A DNA stretch of 5,412 bases, taken from the NCBI GenBank assembly GCA_035546295.1, contig DATKBT010000078.1, forward strand, positions 1-5,412. The letters run 5' to 3'. This DNA comes from DATKBT01 sp035546295. Its GTDB lineage: Bacteria > Acidobacteriota > Thermoanaerobaculia > Multivoradales > Multivoraceae. Positions within the stretch are counted from its first letter, which is position 1. Every line of letters starts with the position of its first letter. The position numbers were made by a program, and so were the translations under genes. Positions 1-5,412 of this stretch are shown one piece after another. Under the pieces are notes generated by a model. It was given only the letters and a program-made list of their open reading frames with translations, was not told the DNA's origin and made no database searches.

Positions 1-1040
<1,040 letters not shown>

Positions 1041-1051
1041 CCAAAGGAATG

Positions 1052-1084
1052 GCCGCCGAGCTCGGTCGCACTTGCTCGGCCGGC
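1052..1084. terminator. Hairpin between convergent genes, possible bidirectional terminator
   Basis: In the 48-bp gap between two convergent stop codons, GCCGAGC (1055-1061) pairs with GCTCGGC (1074-1080). Allowing one bulged C at 1081 adds three more pairs (1052-1054 with 1082-1084). The loop is 12 nt. Neither side has a true run of T (only TTCGTT on the right and, read leftward, ATTCCTTT), so it is not a textbook intrinsic terminator. The position between facing genes is the main argument. Confidence 0.4.
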
Positions 1085-1088
1085 TTCG

Positions 1089-3380
1089 TTACTGGAGAGC
1101 CTCGATCCTCTCCCGGACGTCGCGGAAGGAGCTGTCGACTCCTCTCAGCTCCAGGTACGTGTAGTAGGCCGACTCCCGATCGTCCATCGCCTCGAAGGTC
1201 TGTCCGAGCTCGTAGAGCACGCCCGCCCGCTGCGCGTTCTCGAGGTTGCTGATCTCGAGCGCGCGCTGGTACCACTTGACGGCGAGATCCGACATCCCCT
1301 TCTCGCGGTAGCACTGGCCGAGCATCGCGCAGGCATCGGCGCGATGGTCGGGGCTCTTCGCCGCGATCTGGAACTCGCCGATCGCCTCGTCGATCAACAT
1401 CATCTCGAGGTAGGCGATGCCCAGGTTGTAGTGGGTGTCGGAGTCCTCCTCCGCGATGTTCTCGGCGACGCCGCGCTTGAAGCCCTCGACGATCTCGTCG
1501 ATCGACTGCTCGTCGGCGCGCTCGACCGCATCGCCGACTTCCTTCTCGAGCTCCGGCCTCAGCTCGTTGGCGAGGTCGAAGAACTGCCGCTCCTCCTCGA
1601 AGATCCGTCCGCCGCCGTTCTCGTCGGAGGCTGGATCTTCCTCCAGCCAGCTCGACGCGACCAGCTCGCCGGGCCGAGAATCGAGCAGATCGGAGTCCGC
1701 CAGCCTCTCGCTGCCGTCGCTGCCGAACTCCCGGGCCGCCGGCGCCACGAGATCTGCCTCGCTGGGCGCCGCAGGATCGGACGATCCGGCCTCGGCCGCC
1801 GCGACCGGCTCCGAGTCTTCATCCTCGGCCCATTCGACGAAGTTGGGCTCGGCGGCGACCTGTTCGCTGGCCCCCGAGGGGCGAGCACCGGTATCGATCG
1901 CCAGCAGCCGATCTCCCTCGATTCGGTAGCCGGCCTCCGCCAGCTGCCCCTCGAAACGGCGCCAGCTCCCGCCGCTGCCGAGCTCTCCGCTGCTCACCCG
2001 GCGTGCCAGGTCGATGACGGCCTGCTCCTCGGCGCGCTCGATCCTCGCCGCCAGCAGTCTGTCGATCCCGCCCATGTTCTCCGGGTTGAGGGCCAGCAGC
2101 TCGTCCAGTCGCTCGACCGCCTTCTGGGAGAGGCCGTACTTGATGAAGACGTCGGCCTCTGCGATCAGGTCGTTCTCGCGATCCAGGCGTCGGCGGTCAC
2201 CGGTGTCGGCGGCTGCGGCTGCGGCTGCGGGCGCCGCCGGCTCCGCCGCGGCAGGATCCGGGACTCTCGGCGGCTCCGCGCTGGCGGCGGGCGGCGCCGA
2301 GGTCGACAGTCCCTCGAGCGGATCGAGCTCGATCTCGACCTCCTCGGAAGACGCGTCGGCGAACGACCAGGAGCCCGAGATCTCCCAGAGCCCGTCCTCG
2401 GGAACGTCGTCCACGCTTTCGATCCGGTGCGCCGTCGAGCCGACGCCGGCGCTCGACGCGGACTCGTCGTGCTCCAGATCGTCGGTATCGCCGAAGGGGG
2501 CTCGGGTCTCGCCCGCGTCGCGTCCGATTCCGACCATCGCATCGGGCACCGCCTGCCAACCCTCGAGCCCCTCCTCTTCGGCCTCGAGCTCGACCTCGAC
2601 GACCTCCTCTTCGGCTTCAGGCTCCGGCGCCGTCTCGGGCTCGGCCTCGGTCTCCAGCAGGGCGCGAAGATGCGAGGCCTCCTCGGGATGGACGACCTCC
2701 GCGGTCGCGATCAGCGCGTTCGCGGCGTCGAGCTCACCCGCCTGCTTGAGAACCGACACCGCCTCGCGCACGAACCCGACGTCCTCGGGCACCAGCTCGA
2801 TCGCCCGCTCGTAGACCTGGACCGCGTGATCCGCGCGTCCGTGCTTGACCATCAGGCGCCCGAGGTCGAGGTACACTCGCAGGGTCTCGTCGAGCCTGCC
2901 GAGCTGTCGGTACGCGTCCGCGAGCTTGAGCCGGTGACCGGGGTTCTCGGGCTCGAGCTCGACGATCCGCTGATAGGTCTCGACCGCGCTGCGGTGATCC
3001 TCCTGGCGGGTGTAGTACTCGGCCAGCTGGGTGTAGTGGGCGCGGGCGTCGTTGATCAGCCCCTGGCGCTCGTAGAGCTCGGCGAGTCGGAGCAGCACCT
3101 CGTGCCGACTCGGCTCGATCCGATGGATCTTCTTGTAGACCGCGATGGCCTTGACGTAAAAGCCGTCGGTCGCGTACTGCTGTGCCGTCTGCTGGTAGTA
3201 GTCGGCGGCCTCGGAGCTCTTGCGCAGCCGGACGTAGAGGTCCCCGATCCGATTCAGGATGGTCGGATCCTCGGGGTCCTTGTCCAGGACCTTCTTGTAC
3301 TCCTTGATCGCGGCCTCGATGCGACCCTTCGCTACGAGCTTCTCCGCGACCTGCTGCGGATCCTTCCGGAAGAATGCCAC
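1089..3380 (-). CDS. TPR-repeat protein with acidic, disordered linkers
   Basis: I do not recognise a named family member. Counting from the GTG at 3380 (first residues MAFFRKDPQQ), about 763 residues fall into blocks. An N-terminal TPR array covers about 8-235 and has at least five helix pairs, with motifs such as A-I-K-E-Y-K-K-V-L-D-K-D-P. A Glu/Ala/Pro-rich linker covers 245-400 and ends in an alanine run. A short TPR-like segment follows at 405-465. A second acidic linker covers about 505-600. A C-terminal TPR block of three or more repeats covers 630-760, including D-T-H-Y-N-L-G-I-A-Y-L-E-M. No signal peptide or membrane segment is seen, so a cytoplasmic scaffold is inferred. The start is chosen because the rnhB stop and this GTG share one base (TAGTG), which suggests translational coupling; a GTG at 3395 would add five residues. 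A hexamer GGCTGC occurs three times at 2211-2228 and encodes part of the alanine run. Multi-TPR proteins of this style are common in deltaproteobacteria. Confidence 0.88.
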   Translation of the reverse strand: MAFFRKDPQQVAEKLVAKGRIEAAIKEYKKVLDKDPEDPTILNRIGDLYVRLRKSSEAADYYQQTAQQYATDGFYVKAIAVYKKIHRIEPSRHEVLLRLAELYERQGLINDARAHYTQLAEYYTRQEDHRSAVETYQRIVELEPENPGHRLKLADAYRQLGRLDETLRVYLDLGRLMVKHGRADHAVQVYERAIELVPEDVGFVREAVSVLKQAGELDAANALIATAEVVHPEEASHLRALLETEAEPETAPEPEAEEEVVEVELEAEEEGLEGWQAVPDAMVGIGRDAGETRAPFGDTDDLEHDESASSAGVGSTAHRIESVDDVPEDGLWEISGSWSFADASSEEVEIELDPLEGLSTSAPPAASAEPPRVPDPAAAEPAAPAAAAAAADTGDRRRLDRENDLIAEADVFIKYGLSQKAVERLDELLALNPENMGGIDRLLAARIERAEEQAVIDLARRVSSGELGSGGSWRRFEGQLAEAGYRIEGDRLLAIDTGARPSGASEQVAAEPNFVEWAEDEDSEPVAAAEAGSSDPAAPSEADLVAPAAREFGSDGSERLADSDLLDSRPGELVASSWLEEDPASDENGGGRIFEEERQFFDLANELRPELEKEVGDAVERADEQSIDEIVEGFKRGVAENIAEEDSDTHYNLGIAYLEMMLIDEAIGEFQIAAKSPDHRADACAMLGQCYREKGMSDLAVKWYQRALEISNLENAQRAGVLYELGQTFEAMDDRESAYYTYLELRGVDSSFRDVRERIEALQ

Positions 3381-4156
3381 TACGCCCCCGAGCACCTGCC
3401 CGCCGCTTGCTCGCGACGCGGCACGACCGAACGAAAGGTTAGCCGATGGATGGGCGAGGGTCCCAGCTCCGCGAGAGCACGCCGATGCTCGAGCGCGGCG
3501 TAGCCCTTGTGCTGAGCGAACCCGTACCCGGGATACTGCTCATCGTACCGCTCCATCAGCCGGTCCCGCTCGCATTTGGCCACGATCGAGGCGCACGCGA
3601 TCGCATAGCTCCAGGCGTCCCCACGGACCAGCGGCAGGCAGGGGCGGCGCCAGCTCAGCGGGACGGCGTCGACGAGGGCCACCTCGGCCCCCGGGTCGAG
3701 CCGGTCGAGCGCTTCGACCATCGCCAACCGCGTCGCCTCGAGGACGTTGACGCGGTCGATCGTCTCGGCCGACACCGCGGCCCAGCCGACCGCGACCGAA
3801 GAGCGGCGAATCGCCCGTTCGAGGGCTTCACGGTCGTCGCGGACCAGCCGCTTGCTGTCGTCGACGCCGGGCACGAGGCGCCCGGGATCCACGATCACGG
3901 CGGCCGCGACCACCGGACCGGCGAGGCAGCCTCTGCCGGCCTCGTCGACCCCGGCGACGAGACGGAATCCGTCGCCGGCGAGCATTCCCTCCAGGCCACG
4001 CAGCAGCCGCAGCCGGAAGACCTCGGCCATCAGCGCCACGCCGGCGTCGTGGACCGCAGCCCGGGCCCGCCGAGCCGCACGCGCAGCCCGAGCCGGCTTG
4101 CGGCCCGGCGACTTGCTGTCCCGTCCCCGGCCGTCGGCGGCGACTGTCCTGGACAC
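3380..4156 (-). CDS. rnhB: Ribonuclease HII
   Basis: Cleaves the RNA strand of RNA-DNA hybrids and removes single ribonucleotides misincorporated into DNA; cytoplasmic, needs a divalent metal. Counting from the GTG at 4156 (258 residues), the catalytic tetrad is intact: D71 and E72 in G-V-D-E-A-G-R-G, D163 in L-V-D-A, and D180 in V-R-G-D. Other family marks are D-D-S-K at 99-102, A-S-I-V-A-K at 189-194, H-K-G-Y at 216-219 and G-P-S-P-I-H-R at 232-238. The usual D-G at the third acidic site is D-A here, a mild change. The start is uncertain. An in-frame TAG at 4166-4168 limits the gene to GTG 4156, GTG 4039 or ATG 4030. ATG 4030 gives 216 residues, nearer the family norm; the longer start adds an Arg/Ala-rich tail whose third positions are still G/C-rich. 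It lies downstream of rplS, as in many bacteria, and its stop overlaps the next gene's start. Confidence 0.95.
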   Translation of the reverse strand: MSRTVAADGRGRDSKSPGRKPARAARAARRARAAVHDAGVALMAEVFRLRLLRGLEGMLAGDGFRLVAGVDEAGRGCLAGPVVAAAVIVDPGRLVPGVDDSKRLVRDDREALERAIRRSSVAVGWAAVSAETIDRVNVLEATRLAMVEALDRLDPGAEVALVDAVPLSWRRPCLPLVRGDAWSYAIACASIVAKCERDRLMERYDEQYPGYGFAQHKGYAALEHRRALAELGPSPIHRLTFRSVVPRREQAAGRCSGA

Positions 4157-4257
4157 GGCCTCAGTCTAGCGCGCCGGCAATCGCCGTGGAGCCCCGACAG
4201 GCGCTCACAGCCACACACCGGCGACCATCGAACGGCGGGACCCCTACCAGGTCGACT

Positions 4258-4364
4258 CGGTCAAAGTTCGATCAAGCCGCTGCGATCGCCCAGAGAAACG
4301 GCAGTGGCCTGGTCGACCCAGCCGCGCCCGCTTGCGGGCTTGCGGCGCATGAGTGATCGGCTAG
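4258..4364. repeat. 107-bp direct repeat, copy 1 (3' of rplS)
   Basis: Matches 5306-5412 at a constant offset of 1048 with only three substitutions (4285 A/C, 4303 A/T, 4350 T/C) and no gaps. Its right end covers the rplS stop codon plus one base of the final sense codon; its left end is 101 bp before the rnhB GTG. It fills half of the rplS-rnhB gap. It has no open frame of its own that looks coding. It is not a recognised REP, ERIC or IS sequence to my eye, and I see no clear terminal inverted repeats beyond a short CGATCA (4269-4274) and TGATCG (4354-4359). Confidence 0.95.
4321..4346 (-). terminator. Strong hairpin 14 nt after the rplS stop, inside repeat copy 1
   Basis: GCCGC-GCCCGC (4321-4331) pairs with GCGGGC-TT-GCGGC (4334-4346): eleven G/C pairs with a two-base bulge and a tight loop. 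Read on the minus strand it starts 14 nt after the rplS stop, where a terminator or 3'-end stabilising structure would be expected. No U-run follows (next bases TGGGTCGACC), so it is not a canonical intrinsic terminator. The same structure is present in copy 2 at 5369-5394. Confidence 0.5.
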
Positions 4365-4726
4365 CCCTCGACGCGGCGCTCCTCGATCCGGGCCGCCTTG
4401 CCACGCAGCTCTCGCAAGTAGTACAGCTTCGCCCGGCGCACCTTGCCGTGACGCACGACCTCGATGCGATCGATGATCGGCGTGTGGAGCGGGAAGATGC
4501 GCTCGACGCCGACGCCTCCCGAGATCTTGCGCACCGTGAACGTCTCCCGGGTGCCGCCCCCGCGACGGCCGATGACGACGCCCTGGAAGACCTGGATCCG
4601 CTCCTTGTCGCCCTCGCGGACCTTCACGTGGACCTTGACGGTGTCACCCGCCCGGAACTCGGGGATGTCGTCCTTGAGGTAGTCGGCTTCGAGGCTGCGC
4701 ACGATCTCCGATTGATTTCCGTCCAT
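4361..4726 (-). CDS. rplS: 50S ribosomal protein L19
   Basis: Large-subunit ribosomal protein at the 30S-50S interface. The 121 residues are full length for the family (about 115-120). Recognisable conserved segments are F-R-A-G-D-T-V-K-V at 24-32, E-G-D-K-E-R-I-Q-V-F-Q-G at 38-49, E-T-F-T-V-R-K-I-S at 61-69, G-V-G-V-E-R-I-F-P-L-H at 71-81 and the basic C-terminal G-K-V-R-R-A-K-L-Y-Y-L-R at 94-105. The ATG at 4726 is chosen because L19 similarity begins there and AGAAGG lies just upstream as a ribosome binding site. The same frame stays open about 80 codons further upstream, but that part is low-complexity and unlike L19. The stop codon (TAG, 4361-4363) lies inside the right end of a 107-bp repeat. 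rnhB follows 204 bp downstream; trmD, the usual upstream neighbour, is not in the 686 bp that remain. Confidence 0.97.
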   Translation of the reverse strand: MDGNQSEIVRSLEADYLKDDIPEFRAGDTVKVHVKVREGDKERIQVFQGVVIGRRGGGTRETFTVRKISGGVGVERIFPLHTPIIDRIEVVRHGKVRRAKLYYLRELRGKAARIEERRVEG

Positions 4727-4933
4727 GACCTTCTTCTCGCTTGTACGCCCCGCGGAGGGACGGTTGATCTCTCTGGTCTCCGGTCCCACGACGGACACCG
4801 GGCCGGCGACGATGGTCCAGCCGGCATCGGCTCCGCTGCACGGTCGCGCTGGTATGGACGATCCCCCACCTCCGGCTCCACCTCGGGCTCGAGTCGGGAC
4901 CGCCCCGCCCGCTCCTGGAGCCGGGCTGCTGAA
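4727..4933 (-). promoter_or_regulatory. Long structured 5' leader of rplS
   Basis: If the candidate promoter is right, this is the untranslated leader. Right after the inferred transcription start, a perfect 9-bp inverted repeat (CCGGCTCCA 4872-4880 with TGGAGCCGG 4916-4924) encloses a second stem (CGGGC 4884-4888 with GCCCG 4907-4911). A further pair of GCCGGC blocks (4802-4807, 4820-4825) can form a smaller hairpin. The leader ends in AGAAGG before the ATG. Leader-based control is known for several ribosomal protein genes, including an L19 leader in Firmicutes; I do not claim this is that motif. The open frame through the leader is low-complexity and is not treated as coding. Confidence 0.4.
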
Positions 4934-4939
4934 CAGATG

Positions 4940-4969
4940 ATTATCGGCCGCGCCGCCTTCCGAATGCAA
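4940..4969 (-). promoter_or_regulatory. Candidate sigma-70-type promoter of rplS
   Basis: On the minus strand, TTGCAT (4964-4969) and GATAAT (4940-4945) are separated by 18 bp. The -10 box matches the consensus at five of six bases; the -35 box is weak (three of six). The -10 lies in a rare A/T-rich patch of this GC-rich region. Transcription would begin near 4933, giving rplS a leader of about 205 nt. Confidence 0.4.
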
Positions 4970-5305
4970 GGGGAGCCGCTGCGCGCGGGTCCGTTCGGGC
5001 GCCGCCAGCCGAGCCGCGGCCCTTCACCTCCCCCATCGATCCTGGGAGCCGCTCGTCCCGGCGATGAGCCCCTCCGAGCGACCGAGATCCCTTCTTCACG
5101 GCGGTTCCCCGGCGACGCGGCGAGGGGCTAGGCTCGGTTCGCCTTGCAGGCTCGGCGCGCCTCCACCGTCGCGGCTTCGGCGACGCCTCAGCTCGGGAGG
5201 GGTGCCGGGAAGACAGCAGCTCCCAGTCGATGTGCTCGTGCGAGCCGCAAGCTCGCCCGGCACATCGGCGGCTAGGTCGACTAGGCCAGCGGGAAGTTCA
5301 CAAAA
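4970..5305. other. Gene-free stretch between the rplS promoter and repeat copy 2
   Basis: No frame on either strand has the look of a protein: the frames are short, Arg/Pro/Ser-rich and lack motifs. Visible structure: an 8-bp inverted repeat AGCCCCTC (5067-5074) with GAGGGGCT (5122-5129); a direct repeat AGGCTCGG at 5130 and 5148; a small hairpin CGTCGC (5167-5172) with GCGACG (5180-5185); and the nested hairpin described separately. trmD, expected upstream of rplS, is absent here. Confidence 0.6.
5228..5267. other. 40-nt nested hairpin of unknown function
   Basis: CGATGTGC (5228-5235) pairs perfectly with GCACATCG (5260-5267). Inside, after a 4/3-nt internal loop, GCGAGC (5240-5245) pairs with GCTCGC (5251-5256) around a five-base loop CGCAA. 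That gives 14 pairs in 40 nt. No U-run follows on either strand, so a terminator is unlikely. It lies 38 bp left of repeat copy 2. It could be part of a small RNA or a protein-binding site; the sequence does not say which. Confidence 0.5.
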
Positions 5306-5412
5306 CGGTCAAAGTTCGATCAAGCCGCTGCGCTCGCCCAGAGAAACGGCTGTGGCCTGGTCGACCCAGCCGCGCCCGCTTGCGGGCTTGCGGCGCACGA
5401 GTGATCGGCTAG
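5306..5412. repeat. 107-bp direct repeat, copy 2 (reaches the right edge)
   Basis: Second copy of the repeat, same orientation, still identical to copy 1 at the last base of the window, so its true right end is unknown. Nine further bases (AGGTCGACT, 5274-5282) match the sequence directly left of copy 1 (4249-4257), but here 23 extra bases (5283-5305) lie between them and the repeat. By analogy with copy 1, the 3' end of a minus-strand gene may lie at or just past the window edge; this is inference. Confidence 0.95.
5369..5394 (-). other. Same 11-bp hairpin in repeat copy 2
   Basis: Identical in sequence to the hairpin at 4321-4346. None of the three differences between the repeat copies falls in this stem. 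If copy 2 also follows a minus-strand gene, the hairpin would sit just after its stop; that gene would be outside the window. Confidence 0.6.

Noticed and set aside
1344..3503. 719-codon open frame on the plus strand across the TPR gene
   Set aside because: It is antisense to a gene with clear TPR motifs. Its product is Arg/Leu/Gly-rich with no motif, and long antisense frames are expected in GC-rich genes.
4261..4285. T-arm-like GTTCGATC in the repeat, suggesting a tRNA
   Set aside because: The flanking bases (CAAAG before, AAGCC after) cannot form the T stem, and no acceptor or anticodon arm is found nearby in either copy.
4727..4969. N-terminal extension of L19 by about 80 codons from an upstream start
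   Set aside because: The extension is Gly/Pro/Ala-rich and unlike L19, begins inside the candidate -35 box, and a good ribosome binding site precedes the internal ATG at 4726.
3446..5131. 561-codon open frame on the plus strand across rnhB, rplS and the gaps
   Set aside because: It runs antisense to two firmly identified genes and through the repeat and the leader, with no recognisable domain; a by-product of high GC.
5230..5412. 60-codon plus-strand frame at the right edge
   Set aside because: It runs through the nested hairpin and the repeat and has no motif; the matching part of copy 1 is not coding in this direction.
4258..5412. Composite transposon or integron bounded by the direct repeats
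   Set aside because: Between the copies there is only rplS and gene-free DNA; no transposase or integrase, and no clear terminal inverted repeats or target-site duplications.
4258..5412. CRISPR array
   Set aside because: Only two copies, 107 bp long and about 940 bp apart; no short regular repeat-spacer pattern and no cas gene.

Overview
This is a GC-rich window with strong G/C bias at third codon positions. The gene set suggests a Gram-negative bacterium of the broad deltaproteobacterial type (Myxococcota, Desulfobacterota or Binatota-like). That placement is tentative. It rests on base composition, the rplS-rnhB order, a long acidic TPR protein and a bacterial deoxyhypusine-synthase-like gene, not on a marker-gene tree.

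Layout. At the left edge (1-1040, plus strand) is a deoxyhypusine synthase-family gene whose 5' end lies outside the window. It converges on a three-gene set read on the minus strand, from right to left: rplS (ribosomal protein L19, 4361-4726), rnhB (ribonuclease HII, 3380-4156), and a 763-residue TPR protein (1089-3380) whose GTG start shares one base with the rnhB stop codon. A 48-bp gap with a hairpin separates the two convergent sets. rplS-rnhB is the tail of the widespread rpsP-rimM-trmD-rplS-rnhB order. However, trmD is not present in the 686 bp upstream of rplS. Instead rplS has a candidate promoter of its own and a leader of about 200 nt with a 9-bp-stem hairpin.

The least ordinary part is non-coding. 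A 107-bp direct repeat (104 of 107 identical) lies at 4258-4364, ending over the last bases of rplS, and again at 5306-5412, where it still matches at the window edge. Both copies hold the same 11-bp hairpin, and the three differences fall outside it. A separate 40-nt nested hairpin lies just left of the second copy. The repeat may be a dispersed 3'-UTR or intergenic element, or the edge of a tandem duplication that includes rplS; the sequence beyond the right edge would decide.

Functionally, rplS and rnhB are housekeeping genes (ribosome assembly; removal of RNA from DNA). The TPR protein is probably a scaffold of unknown role, and the deoxyhypusine-synthase-like enzyme probably acts on polyamines. 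I see no defence system, transposase, CRISPR array, tRNA or rRNA here.
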